Source of the DNA: Albibacterium sp963696875
GTDB lineage: Bacteria > Bacteroidota > Bacteroidia > Sphingobacteriales > Sphingobacteriaceae
DNA: 64,000 nucleotides
Assembly (NCBI GenBank): GCA_963696875.1
Contig: CAVOLQ010000001.1
Location: 310,001 to 374,000, forward strand
Reading direction: 5' to 3'
Shown here: piece after piece, positions 1 to 8,863 of the stretch
How the letters are laid out: each line of letters starts with the position of its first letter
Numbering within the stretch: the first letter of the stretch is position 1
The notes under the pieces: model-generated
Told to the model about the DNA's origin: nothing
Seen by the model: only the letters and a program-made list of their open reading frames with translations
Databases searched by the model: none
Program-made: the position numbers and the translations under genes

Positions 1-559
1 CATAATCTGTGGTTCCTCCCCCTGGTGCGGTTTTCCAGCTAATTAGGCCAGGGTATCGGATACTGCGTACATCTAAATTGTAGTGACTAAAATAATATTC
101 GCACCAGCGTTCGCCAGCCAATTTACTAATGCCATATACTGTATTGGGGTCCATGACACAATATTGTGGAGTATTTTCTTTTGGAGAATGAGGCCCAAAA
201 ACAGCAATTGAACTGGGCCAAAACATTTTGTTTGTTTTATATTTTACCGCTAGGTCTAAAATATTTATTAAGCCGCCCATGTTGAGTTCCCAAGCTTTCT
301 TTGGTTTTTGCTCACCAATTGCAGATAAAAGTGCGGCTAATAAATAAACTTGTGTGGGTTGGTGTTTTTTAAATAAAGAATCAAGTGCCTCTAGGTTTAG
401 AACATCAATTTCCTCAAATATGCTCCCTGGAACTGGTTGTTGTGGAGATTTAATATCAGTAGTAATAACCTGATCATTGCCAAATTTTTTACGAAGTGCT
501 ATTGCTAATTCCGTCCCAATTTGTCCGTTAGAACCTAGAATTATAATACATTCTTTCAT
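1..559 (-). CDS. L-threonine 3-dehydrogenase-like NAD-dependent epimerase family protein (3' end cut by window)
   Basis: The frame reads from an ATG at 559 leftward off the window, so only the N-terminal ~186 residues are present. An N-terminal Rossmann motif (LGSNGQIG) binds NAD, and a YGISK block supplies the Tyr/Lys catalytic pair of the extended SDR family. The surrounding residues (YGISKLAGERWCEYY, then GGGTTDY) match the short-chain threonine dehydrogenases of Bacteroidota, which oxidise L-threonine to 2-amino-3-ketobutyrate; that assignment rests on family knowledge. A TAnnTTTG box ends five bases before the ATG, suggesting a leaderless transcript. Another NAD-dependent sugar epimerase is possible but less likely. 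Confidence 0.8.
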   Translation of the reverse strand, partial: MKECIIILGSNGQIGTELAIALRKKFGNDQVITTDIKSPQQPVPGSIFEEIDVLNLEALDSLFKKHQPTQVYLLAALLSAIGEQKPKKAWELNMGGLINILDLAVKYKTNKMFWPSSIAVFGPHSPKENTPQYCVMDPNTVYGISKLAGERWCEYYFSHYNLDVRSIRYPGLISWKTAPGGGTTDY

Positions 560-564
560 CTGCA

Positions 565-572
565 CAAATATA
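565..572 (-). promoter_or_regulatory. -7 box TATATTTG for the threonine dehydrogenase-like gene
   Basis: On the minus strand TATATTTG is followed by five bases (TGCAG) and then the ATG. This matches the Bacteroidota primary-sigma -7 consensus TAnnTTTG. The short distance implies transcription starting at or next to the start codon. Confidence 0.6.
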
Positions 573-602
573 GAATTTTTAGCGTGATAATCTCTATCGC
601 TT

Positions 603-3600
603 TCAAAATTTGGTAGCCAAGACGCAGCTTTCTCGCAATATTTTTCTGAATCCTCTAGAATTATATACTTCTATTGCCAATATGTAAATACCTACAGGTG
701 CAAGTTGGTTATTGTCCATCAAGCCATCCCAATACAGGCTTCCACTACTCGAAAGGCGCTGATTTCTTGTTAATGATTTTATTAACAAACCTCGGTCATT
801 GTATACGTCAATTGTTGCCACCAGGTCTTCTTCTTCGAGGAATGAATAATCGATTTGCAATACATCCTCAAAGCCATCATGATCTGGAGAGAATGTTTTA
901 GACCTCAGAGCGATCTCTGCTGCTTGTTCAGTGAATCGTTTAAACTGTGAGTTTTCATAACCTGGTGTAGCATAACCTTCTGTGGCAGCGGCAGATTTGA
1001 AATTTCCCGACTCGTTTGTCGAGCGCACAAAATTGGTGCGTTCTAGTGAGACACCCTTTCGATTAGCAATGAGCGCATCATGCATGTTTTCATTGTAATT
1101 GAGGCGATCTATTTGGGTTTCTCCGTTTTGTAATACGATGGTTCCATTCGAGTTTTTTAGCTGAGGGAATGAAGTCATTTGTATAAAGTTTTTCACCACT
1201 GAGTTTGGATAGTGCGATGCCACAATCTGGGAGTTTGAGCTTAAAAGCCGGTAGCTAGAAGGGTGAATTAGATGAGATTCTTCACTTATCGGTTTTAAGA
1301 GAATCGCGCCATCACTTTCACGAACTGTACCGATTGAAAGTGTGTTGAGGTTAAGCACCTTTTGAGAGTTATTGTAAATTTCTACAAACTCAACCCCATC
1401 TTTGTATGGGTCAAATAAAATCTCATTAATAAGGATATCCTGGGAAGCTATGGCTTCTGGTATAAAAAAGTCTTTCGTTAAGTCTATTTTATTGCCCATG
1501 CAATCCGCCATGTTTTCAATTGTTAATATGTAATGATAACCCCCTAAGAAGTCATAGGAATAAAAAAGAATGAGACTTCTGGCGCTGATCATTTTTACGG
1601 AGTCTGGAGAACCGATGCTATTATCAATTCTATAGTTTGATATGGTGGATGCGCTTGTAGGATCAAGTACTTTATTAAAAGTAATTTGAATTTGTTTCGT
1701 GTTGCTTAAACTTAAGTCGGTAAGACTTAAATCTTGAATGGCTTTGCTTTCATGAACTGAGTTTTCTCTGCCGGGAGTTCCACCGCTAGGGTCTATACTG
1801 GCTATCCAGTTTTCATCATCCTCGCATCGTAAATATGGATCAATTCTTTCCAGACTCCAGCCTCCGTTTGACTTCTTCGTATCCCTATACCATGAGGATT
1901 TATACTCAACCTCATCAATGGTCAATCCTTCTTCATTTTTTAAAGTTAGTGTGGTTCCGCTGTTGACCAGAGGAGGCCAGGTGGATAAACCTAAAGAGTA
2001 GCCTAGATCGTAGTCTTGGATAACAGTGCTATCGCTTTCTGGATATAATATTAACAGTGATTTTGCAGGAATTCTACCTTTATTAAATTGATATGATCTT
2101 GTTAAGGAAGAATATGTCCAGCCTTTTAGGTTGATATCCTCATCGCTGAGATTTTTGAGTTCTATATATTCTATTTCTGGCAAACCTATTGGATTTTTCT
2201 GATCAGCCATGATTTCATTAATAATTACATCATAAACTTTGGCTGTATAAGTGGATTCTTGTTCGGGTGGTATGCTGGTATCTGGTAAGTTTACATCTAA
2301 TTTTTTAATCAAAAAGTAATGTAAAGCGTAATCCTGTGTTCGGGTAGAGGTGAACCTTGTCATCCAGCCTGAATAAACAGAAGTAGAGTGACTAAGGTCA
2401 ACAATAGAAAAAACTCCATTTTGATCGTTTAGAAGGGTAAATTCCCCTTGGTCATATTCGTCGGCATAAACTCTCCATTCGCCGTCTTTATTACAAGTAA
2501 TCCTTACCCTTGCTCTCAATTTATTGTCTCGGGTAGGGAAGGGTACGCTCTGCCATAAAAGTGTTCTCGACGTATTGTTCTGTTTGTAAAGTTTATAAAT
2601 ATGGTTGCCTCCAGTTCCGTCAATCTGTAGCTGGTATCCCTGTTGATTTCCCGGCAAGCTGTCATTGGTGGAGTTCAAGTACAACCGGATGTTGTTCTGT
2701 GTAGTCAACAATCCATTTACTTCTAATCCTGCCTCCCATAGTCTGTTTCTTACTGCGGTGTTCGAAACGTGAACATAAGAAGGCGATTTGGCATCTTCTG
2801 CATTTCGCAAAACCTTTTCTTCAATCTTAAACTTATTCAGTTCGCCTTTCCATAATGTAAGATGGTTTTCGAAGGTGTCAATAAAAAGTAGCTCTTCTGT
2901 AATGCTTGGTTTCAGTTTCCCAAAAGAATCTTCTTTATTTGGTATTTCTATAGAGCTTTCTTTTCCAAGGGTATCAATTTGGAAATAATCGAATTGGAAC
3001 TTATCACTATTTCCACTGGTAAATCGACAATGTATGCCAAAATGCGAACTTATTATAAACTCATTATCTGTTGCCGACTCATCGAAAACAAAGTCTTCCC
3101 CATATTGGGCGGTATAAAGACTCCATTTTCCGACGGAATCACGGGTTACTCTTATTCTGCTTTGAACTTTCGAGGCATCCGGTCTAGCTTTGGGCGCGCT
3201 ACTCATTACCAAACTAATCGTTTCACCTTTTTGTTTATAAAGTTGATAGCGATCTGTATTTCCTGATTCACCGATAAGTAAAAAATAGCCGTTTAATGGT
3301 TTTTTTAAAGAATCACTATCCGATATCAAGTATACACGAAGTTGGTTTTGTGTAGAAGGATTAAAGTCCAATTGAATTCCAAATTCCCAAAATGCGTTAT
3401 AAGCCAAAGAATTCTGCGAACTAAGAGAAGTTGTCGTAATTGTTTTGCTGCGTAATACCTGATTCCCTGTAATTTCAAACGCTTCAATATCGCCCGTCCA
3501 TTGATGAGAATCAAGGCCTTTGCGTGCATTAAAGTCCTCGAAAAATTGTGCATTTAGAGTTTTGGAAGTAAAAAACAGGATGATAAATAAAGTCCGTTTC

Positions 3601-3608
3601 ATAGCCAT
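603..3608 (-). CDS. exported lamin-tail (LTD) domain protein with FlgD-like C-terminal domain
   Basis: This 1001-residue protein starts with a signal peptide (hydrophobic residues 5-20 ending near LNAQ). Residues ~20-220 and ~240-440 are two diverged copies of one module: each has a W-E-x-G-[IL] stretch, a QLRVYL/NIRLYL strand, a YQLYKQ/YKLYKQ strand and an R-[IV]-R-[IV]-T strand followed by [GE]W. Two lamin-tail domains follow, starting near 458 (INEIMAD, then YIELKNLS) and 722 (INEILFD, then FVEIYNNS), separated by an SbsA/Big_5-like Ig domain at ~630-715. The last ~100 residues (FSPDHDGFEDVLQI onward) resemble the FlgD Ig-like or gliding-protein C-terminal domain seen in Bacteroidota surface proteins. 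It probably sits on the cell surface or is secreted; its substrate is unknown. It stands alone between divergent neighbours. Confidence 0.85.
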   Translation of the reverse strand: MAMKRTLFIILFFTSKTLNAQFFEDFNARKGLDSHQWTGDIEAFEITGNQVLRSKTITTTSLSSQNSLAYNAFWEFGIQLDFNPSTQNQLRVYLISDSDSLKKPLNGYFLLIGESGNTDRYQLYKQKGETISLVMSSAPKARPDASKVQSRIRVTRDSVGKWSLYTAQYGEDFVFDESATDNEFIISSHFGIHCRFTSGNSDKFQFDYFQIDTLGKESSIEIPNKEDSFGKLKPSITEELLFIDTFENHLTLWKGELNKFKIEEKVLRNAEDAKSPSYVHVSNTAVRNRLWEAGLEVNGLLTTQNNIRLYLNSTNDSLPGNQQGYQLQIDGTGGNHIYKLYKQNNTSRTLLWQSVPFPTRDNKLRARVRITCNKDGEWRVYADEYDQGEFTLLNDQNGVFSIVDLSHSTSVYSGWMTRFTSTRTQDYALHYFLIKKLDVNLPDTSIPPEQESTYTAKVYDVIINEIMADQKNPIGLPEIEYIELKNLSDEDINLKGWTYSSLTRSYQFNKGRIPAKSLLILYPESDSTVIQDYDLGYSLGLSTWPPLVNSGTTLTLKNEEGLTIDEVEYKSSWYRDTKKSNGGWSLERIDPYLRCEDDENWIASIDPSGGTPGRENSVHESKAIQDLSLTDLSLSNTKQIQITFNKVLDPTSASTISNYRIDNSIGSPDSVKMISARSLILFYSYDFLGGYHYILTIENMADCMGNKIDLTKDFFIPEAIASQDILINEILFDPYKDGVEFVEIYNNSQKVLNLNTLSIGTVRESDGAILLKPISEESHLIHPSSYRLLSSNSQIVASHYPNSVVKNFIQMTSFPQLKNSNGTIVLQNGETQIDRLNYNENMHDALIANRKGVSLERTNFVRSTNESGNFKSAAATEGYATPGYENSQFKRFTEQAAEIALRSKTFSPDHDGFEDVLQIDYSFLEEEDLVATIDVYNDRGLLIKSLTRNQRLSSSGSLYWDGLMDNNQLAPVGIYILAIEVYNSRGFRKILRESCVLATKF

Positions 3609-3874
3609 AATGTCTTTGTGAAATGGTGAATATGTTTACAAATCCTTAAGATAAGAATTGGGTTTTGATTTCTTTTGCTTTTGGCTAGTCTGGATACTTT
3701 AACGAGATTAAGTTAATTAATATAAAAATAGTTTAACTCATTCGCATAGTTTGACGCCATACAGGTTTTAAATTTTCATTATTTTACATTTTTAAAGTTG
3801 ATATTTCATATATTTGCATTCGAAAGTGAAAATATTTACTTTTTTAACAACAAATCATATTAATTTATAAGAAA
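3609..3874. other. divergent intergenic region between the LTD protein and asd
   Basis: This AT-rich stretch contains the asd promoter. I see no ORF, tRNA or clear terminator, and no convincing TAnnTTTG box facing the LTD gene. Confidence 0.5.
3809..3816 (+). promoter_or_regulatory. -7 box TATATTTG of the asd promoter
   Basis: TATATTTG followed by CA is a full match to the Bacteroidota -7 consensus, about 58 bases upstream of the asd ATG. No clear TTTG -33 element is seen at the usual spacing. Confidence 0.6.
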
Positions 3875-4864
3875 ATGAAAGTCGCAGTAATTGGAGCTAC
3901 CGGTCTTGTTGGTTCAGAAATCCTAAAAGTGTTGGAGGAAAGAAATTTCTCCGTATCCGAATTAATTCCCGTTGCTTCGGAAAGAAGTAAAGGAAAGGAA
4001 ATAGACTTTAAGGGTAAGAAGTACAAGGTGGTTAGTATTGAAGAAGCGATTGAATTGAAACCTAATATAGCTTTGTTTTCGGCTGGTGGAGAAACGTCGT
4101 CACGTTTTGCGCCCAAATTTGCCGAGGCGGGAATTATCGTTATCGATAACTCGTCTGCTTGGAGAATGGATCCCACTAAGAAATTAATTGTACCTGAAGT
4201 AAATGCTTCGGTTTTGTCAAAAGAGGATAAGATAATCGCTAATCCAAACTGCTCCACCACTCAAATGGTGGTTATTTTGAAGCCCCTTCATGATAAATAC
4301 AAAATTAAACGCGTAGTAGTTTCCACTTACCAATCCGTCACTGGTACGGGTGTGAAAGCGGTAAAGCAGATGAACGATGAACGTGCAGGTATCGACGGCG
4401 AAAAAGCTTATCCCTACAATATTGATTTAAACGTGATTCCTCATATCGATGTCTTTATGGACAATGGGTACACTAAAGAGGAAATGAAGATGATAGATGA
4501 AACCAAAAAGATTTTGGGAGACCAAAATGTTCAGGTTACCGCTACTACGGTAAGGATCCCCGTTATTGGAGGACATTCCGAGTCTGTTAACATCGAGTTT
4601 GAGAATGATTTTGATGTAAATGAACTTAGAGAACTTTTGGGAATTCAAGAAGGGGTGATTGTTGTGGATGATCCAGCCAACTTAAAATACCCAATGCCTA
4701 AAGATGCCCACAATAAAGATGAGGTCTTGGTGGGAAGGATTCGTAGAGATGAGTCTCAAGAAAATACAGTTAATTTATGGATCGTGGCAGATAATTTAAG
4801 AAAGGGTGCTGCGACAAATGCTGTTCAAATTGCAGAATACTTAGTGAAAAATAAGTTAGCATAA
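3875..4864 (+). CDS. asd: aspartate-semialdehyde dehydrogenase
   Basis: Asd reduces aspartyl phosphate to aspartate semialdehyde with NADPH, the branch point to lysine/diaminopimelate, threonine and methionine. The 329-residue length is typical. A GATGLVG nucleotide-binding loop lies at residues 7-13. The catalytic Cys126 sits in ANPNCSTTQ, and the general acid/base His234 in GGHSESVN. The ATG at 3875 precedes the Rossmann motif directly, so the start is secure. The gene is monocistronic: the convergent metalloprotease follows beyond a large hairpin. dapF of the same diaminopimelate route lies elsewhere in this window. Confidence 0.97.
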   Translation: MKVAVIGATGLVGSEILKVLEERNFSVSELIPVASERSKGKEIDFKGKKYKVVSIEEAIELKPNIALFSAGGETSSRFAPKFAEAGIIVIDNSSAWRMDPTKKLIVPEVNASVLSKEDKIIANPNCSTTQMVVILKPLHDKYKIKRVVVSTYQSVTGTGVKAVKQMNDERAGIDGEKAYPYNIDLNVIPHIDVFMDNGYTKEEMKMIDETKKILGDQNVQVTATTVRIPVIGGHSESVNIEFENDFDVNELRELLGIQEGVIVVDDPANLKYPMPKDAHNKDEVLVGRIRRDESQENTVNLWIVADNLRKGAATNAVQIAEYLVKNKLA

Positions 4865-4937
4865 ATTAGATGTTAGGTATCAGGGAATAGGCTTTAGCCT
4901 ATTGCTTGATACCTAACCCTAATACCTCACATCTAAT
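4865..4937. terminator. large nested hairpin between convergent asd and metalloprotease genes
   Basis: Three nested arm pairs are visible: ATTAGATGT (4865-4873) with ACATCTAAT (4929-4937), TTAGGTATCA (4873-4882) with TGATACCTAA (4907-4916), and AATAGGC (4886-4892) with GCCTATT (4897-4903) around a TTTA loop. There is no U-tract, so it may be a two-way terminator or a folded intergenic repeat. It fills the gap between the two stop codons. Confidence 0.6.
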
Positions 4938-4943
4938 GCCTAA

Positions 4944-7466
4944 TTATCCTTCCGGATACAGGGCCCTATTAATTCGTTGATCTAAGTCTTTCAAGTGATA
5001 ATCTGTCAAACTACGGGCCTGACCCTTACTGTTGTTGCGGATCTTTTGTTGTAACTTGTCCAATTCAGCTCTTGCGATACTGGAGATGTCGGATTGTGTT
5101 GGATCCACATTCACTTGTCCAAAAGCGGTTCGCGTTTCTTTAGGAGGCGATAGCAACTGGATTAGGTTTGATACATATTGTTTCTGGAGATTACGTTTGT
5201 AGACATCGCTTTCTGTGCTTAATCGATCCCAGATTCCTTTATCCAAGCCTTCAAATAAATCATTTACTCCAAAAGCTTTTTTATCCTGAACTTCCGCTTT
5301 AATAAGTTTATCGATTGTTCTAGCAGATAATAAGCGACCAATTACGTTATTTTGGACAGCCCCTATTCTGGTTACTGGATCTTCACCGATCTTATTGCTG
5401 ATGTCATAATTGATCAACCATTCAGGAGTGGTAAAAACCTCTTTATTTAAAAAGTCGATTGCCCTCTGTTGTTTTTTGGCAGGTACTAATTCATATACAT
5501 CACCCTGTTGTTCCACGGTTTTTGGCGTCTCATAAATACCGGCAATGTTTTTTGCAACGTGCCCAGCATAGCGATTGAATTGGGTAACCACTTCACCATA
5601 AAGCTCTTTTAAACCGTCATAACTCTCATTAGCTGTGAAGGTCCATGTCTTTAAATTAGGAACAATTCTTTGAAGGTTTAAAATTCCATAATGGCTAGCA
5701 AGCATAGAATCATCCCCTAAATCTTCATTTTGTGAACGCGGATCATCAGGATTGGATTCCGTTCCAAACCAAAATTTGGGATCATCAGCTTTGGCTAAAA
5801 TCCATTGGTTAAGCGTAGGCTTTTCAGCTTCTTCAGATTTAGCATCGGGGATCAGTTTATAACCCCATTCAATAGCCCATTTATCATAGTAGTTGATGCG
5901 GGGATATAAGTCGGCGCCCGTAATTCCATCGCCAGGTTGGGCGATATAATTAAATCGAGCATAATCCATGATCGATGCGGCAACTCCATGTTCCTTTACC
6001 CATTTCGCATCCCTTAGCTTCTCTACAGGATAGGATGAACTAGCACCAAAATTATGACGTAAGCCAAGTGTATGGCCCACTTCATGAGAAGATACAAAGC
6101 GAATTAATTCACCCATCAACTCGTCGTCAAATTCCATTTTTCTAGCACGTTCATCATTTGGAGAAGCCTGGACGAAATACCAGTTGCGCAATAATGTCAT
6201 CACACTATGGTACCAATTAATATGGCTTTCTAAGATCTCCCCTGAACGTGGATCATTGACATGAGGTCCACTAGCATTAGGTATAGGCGATGGCTTATAA
6301 ACGATCGCCGAATAACGTGCATCTTCTAAAGACCATTCCGGATCTTCTTCAACGCTGGGCGCTCGCTTTGCAAATATCGCATTTTTAAAACCGGCATCTT
6401 CAAAGGCAGACTGCCAGTCATTCACACCTGCAATCAAATAATCTACCCATTTCTCAGGAGTTGCAGGATCAATATAAAACACAATCGGCTTTTTAGGCTC
6501 TACCAATTCTCCTCTTTTATATTTTTCCATGTCTTCATCCTTAGGCTCAAGGCGCCAACGAGTAATTAAAGCATTACTTTTTACTCCCTGTGGATTGGCA
6601 TCAAAATCCGTATACCTTACGGTGAAATAACCAACCCGTGGATCGAATTGCCGTCCCTGCATAGGCACTTTAGGTAAAATTACCATGGATGTGTTGAGTT
6701 CCAGAGTTGCGGTGCCTCCTGCCGCAGCAATAGCAGCCGGGCCACTTACACCTTGAGGAGCAGTCCTTCCATATGTTTTAACGGTTCTAATTTCTGTGTT
6801 CTGAGGATAAGAGCTGACCTTGTCGATATAAGACATATCTTTTTTGATAGCCCCTAAACGTAAAGTGGTTTTATAACGGGGACTGAAAAAGAAAATATCA
6901 TTGTCATCATTGATGAAGGAGGTCATGTCAATGATCAGGTTGTGGTCATTCTCTCCATAGGCAATCACGTCAAAAGCAGCGGCAATCGGTTGAATGTTTG
7001 AGTTCATTACCGACTGGAACATTGCTTGGGTGCTATCTTTTGAACGTTCTGAGAAAGAGATATTTTTTAAGAAAATATTATTATTCGGCCCTTTTTCAAA
7101 GCGGATAACGTTTTCGTTTATTTGATCGCCTCCGTAACCCGCCATGCCTGTACGAAGATCTGCACCGGAACGAGAAATCCGATTGACAACTAATATATCT
7201 CTATTGAAGACGCTGTCGGCAATTTCAAAAAAATACTTATCTTCTTGAAAATAGACAGTAAACAGCCCTTGGTCTTTCTTTACATCGTCTTTTATAAAGT
7301 CTGTAAACTTCTTAGGTTCTTTTTTAGTGGATTTTTTGCTCGTGTCGCTTTTAGCATTTTCAGAGCTAAGATTAGGTTTTTTCGGCGCGTGTTGAGCTCC
7401 ACTTGAGAAGGGAACCGCAGCTGTTAAGCCAAAGCATAAAGCCGAAAAAAGGAAAATTTTTTTCAT
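4944..7466 (-). CDS. secreted zinc-dependent metalloprotease, DUF5117/DUF5118 family
   Basis: The 840-residue protein begins with a signal peptide (residues 1-24, ending near SSGAQ), then a Lys/Ser-rich linker. The DUF5118/DUF5117-type N-terminal region follows (FTVYFQEDKYFFEI, RDILVVNRISRSG). A metzincin active site HEVGHTLGLRHN near residue 462 supplies three zinc-binding His and the catalytic Glu. A downstream SIMDYAR provides the Met-turn. Homologs occur in several copies in Bacteroidota and are thought to act in the periplasm or outside the cell; substrates are not established. It is convergent with asd and is followed upstream by a long repeat-bearing gap. Confidence 0.9.
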   Translation of the reverse strand: MKKIFLFSALCFGLTAAVPFSSGAQHAPKKPNLSSENAKSDTSKKSTKKEPKKFTDFIKDDVKKDQGLFTVYFQEDKYFFEIADSVFNRDILVVNRISRSGADLRTGMAGYGGDQINENVIRFEKGPNNNIFLKNISFSERSKDSTQAMFQSVMNSNIQPIAAAFDVIAYGENDHNLIIDMTSFINDDNDIFFFSPRYKTTLRLGAIKKDMSYIDKVSSYPQNTEIRTVKTYGRTAPQGVSGPAAIAAAGGTATLELNTSMVILPKVPMQGRQFDPRVGYFTVRYTDFDANPQGVKSNALITRWRLEPKDEDMEKYKRGELVEPKKPIVFYIDPATPEKWVDYLIAGVNDWQSAFEDAGFKNAIFAKRAPSVEEDPEWSLEDARYSAIVYKPSPIPNASGPHVNDPRSGEILESHINWYHSVMTLLRNWYFVQASPNDERARKMEFDDELMGELIRFVSSHEVGHTLGLRHNFGASSSYPVEKLRDAKWVKEHGVAASIMDYARFNYIAQPGDGITGADLYPRINYYDKWAIEWGYKLIPDAKSEEAEKPTLNQWILAKADDPKFWFGTESNPDDPRSQNEDLGDDSMLASHYGILNLQRIVPNLKTWTFTANESYDGLKELYGEVVTQFNRYAGHVAKNIAGIYETPKTVEQQGDVYELVPAKKQQRAIDFLNKEVFTTPEWLINYDISNKIGEDPVTRIGAVQNNVIGRLLSARTIDKLIKAEVQDKKAFGVNDLFEGLDKGIWDRLSTESDVYKRNLQKQYVSNLIQLLSPPKETRTAFGQVNVDPTQSDISSIARAELDKLQQKIRNNSKGQARSLTDYHLKDLDQRINRALYPEG

Positions 7467-7663
7467 GAATCTTTGAGTATTAGTGAATAAATGATAATTA
7501 AGGTTAGTTTAATCAGAGTAGTAAAAAATGTTAGGATTGTATTTATATAAGTATAGTTTCGTAGTTTTATGCAAATTAAGCATTTTTTTAGTCCTTAAAT
7601 GAAAAAAGTTGTAAAGAAGTTGATTCTTTGGGGTTTTGCATATAGTCTTTCGAAAATCAACCA

Positions 7664-7772
7664 CTCATTATAGCTTCATCAACTTTAAACCGAGTGAAAC
7701 GAGCTCATTAATGCAAAATAATTATAAACACTAATTAATAAAAACAATTTATTCTGATGAAACCATCATGAG
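7664..7772. repeat. MITE-like repeat unit A (109 bp) with terminal inverted repeats
   Basis: The left arm CTCATTATAGCTTCATC (7664-7680) pairs with the right arm GATGAAACCATCATGAG (7756-7772), with three mismatches. A 32-base core at 7687-7718 is 31/32 identical to the core of unit B. No ORF lies inside. The arrangement fits a small non-autonomous mobile element or a palindromic intergenic repeat. Confidence 0.7.
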
Positions 7773-7807
7773 TACACTTAAACTAATAAACCGAGATGAA
7801 TATTTTG

Positions 7808-7915
7808 CTCATGATAGCTTCATTGCCATCAAACAACAAACCGAGTGTAACGAGCTCATTAATGCAAAAGGAAATCAACACTCATTAATAATTATTTCAA
7901 TGAAACCATCATGAG
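7808..7915. repeat. MITE-like repeat unit B (108 bp) with terminal inverted repeats
   Basis: The left arm CTCATGATAGCTTCATTG (7808-7825) matches the reverse complement of CAATGAAACCATCATGAG (7898-7915) at 16 of 18 positions. The core (7838-7869) is nearly identical to that of unit A. Unit B lies 35 bases after unit A in the same orientation. Confidence 0.75.
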
Positions 7916-7999
7916 CTCGCATAACTCACAACCGGCAATGAACTTAGCGAAGCGATCTCTTGAACACAACAAAACAAACAATTCGTGAAAAATTAACCA

Positions 8000-8045
8000 C
8001 TCATGATAGCTTCATTGCCATCAAAAAACAAATTATTTCAATGAA
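8000..8045. repeat. repeat unit C, internally deleted copy
   Basis: The left arm CTCATGATAGCTTCATTG (8000-8017) is identical to that of unit B and continues as CCATCAAA. The 32-base core is missing, and only half of the right arm (CAATGAA, 8039-8045) remains. It directly precedes the pyrH promoter. Confidence 0.65.
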
Positions 8046-8069
8046 AAACCCCGATTAAAAAAAATGATT

Positions 8070-8077
8070 TATCTTTG
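8070..8077 (+). promoter_or_regulatory. -7 box TATCTTTG of the pyrH promoter
   Basis: TATCTTTG matches TAnnTTTG and gives a leader of about 37 bases before pyrH. It lies 25 bases downstream of repeat unit C. Confidence 0.6.
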
Positions 8078-8120
8078 ACGGCAGAAGTGAACTATTTTCT
8101 TCAGATTCAGAAAAAAAATT

Positions 8121-8828
8121 ATGAAATACAAACGCATTCTTCTTAAACTTAGTGGTGAAGCTTTAATGGGTGAGCAGAGTTATGGTATTGATATTGATCG
8201 GGTAGCGCAATACGCACGAGATATAAAATCAGTGCACGAACAAGGGATTGAAATTGCAATTGTGATTGGTGGAGGGAATATCTACAGGGGACTAAGTGCA
8301 GAAAAAGCTGGAATGGATCGTGTACAAGCAGATTATATGGGAATGCTTGCCACTGTAATCAACAGTATGGCACTCCAAGATGCACTTGAAAAGGTTGATA
8401 TTAAAACCCGTTTACTTACGGCCATTAAGATGGAGCAGATTTGTGAGCCATTTATTCGTAGACGTGCCGTCCGCCATCTTGAAAAAGGAAGAGTGGTTAT
8501 TTTTGGGGCCGGCATAGGTAGTCCTTATTTCACAACGGATACCGCCGCGTCTCTTCGCGCTATCGAGATAAATGCAGATGTGGTATTGAAAGGTACCCGG
8601 GTCGATGGCATTTATTCTGCAGATCCTTTAAAAGACGAAAATGCGGTACGCTTCGATGAAGTGAGTTTTCAAGATGTATATGATAAAGGGTTGAATGTGA
8701 TGGATATGACCGCATTTACCCTATGCCAAGAAAATAAATTGCCAATTATCGTGTTTGATATGAATAAAGCGGGCAATTTTCATAAATTAGTGAAAGGTGA
8801 GCGAATCGGTACTTTAGTGACCCAATAA
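8121..8828 (+). CDS. pyrH: UMP kinase
   Basis: PyrH phosphorylates UMP to UDP in pyrimidine nucleotide synthesis. The 235-residue protein has the amino-acid-kinase fold signatures: KLSGEALMG near the N-terminus (phosphate binding), GGGNIYRG around residue 51, and a GSPYFTTDTAA block in the nucleotide/UMP-binding region. The length and start (MKYKRILLKLSGEAL) agree with the family. frr follows 35 bases downstream on the same strand, the usual pyrH-frr pairing, so they are probably co-transcribed from the TATCTTTG promoter. Confidence 0.98.
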   Translation: MKYKRILLKLSGEALMGEQSYGIDIDRVAQYARDIKSVHEQGIEIAIVIGGGNIYRGLSAEKAGMDRVQADYMGMLATVINSMALQDALEKVDIKTRLLTAIKMEQICEPFIRRRAVRHLEKGRVVIFGAGIGSPYFTTDTAASLRAIEINADVVLKGTRVDGIYSADPLKDENAVRFDEVSFQDVYDKGLNVMDMTAFTLCQENKLPIIVFDMNKAGNFHKLVKGERIGTLVTQ

Positions 8829-8863
8829 TTAAATTTTGACAATTAAATAAAATTGATACTGGA

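Larger units (their letters stand above)
7467..8120. other. 654-base non-coding region with repeat units and the pyrH promoter
   Basis: No plausible gene is seen. From 7664 to 8045 it holds two full copies and one deleted copy of a repeat with terminal inverted repeats, listed separately. The first ~200 bases are plain AT-rich sequence, with no confident promoter found for the metalloprotease. The last 60 bases contain the pyrH -7 box. Confidence 0.7.

Noticed and set aside
3865..4260. 131-codon open frame opposite asd
   Set aside because: It mirrors the conserved Rossmann and active-site coding of asd; no independent evidence supports it.
7467..8120. CRISPR array
   Set aside because: The units are ~108 bp with inverted ends, only two full copies exist, there are no regular spacers, and no cas genes are present in the window.
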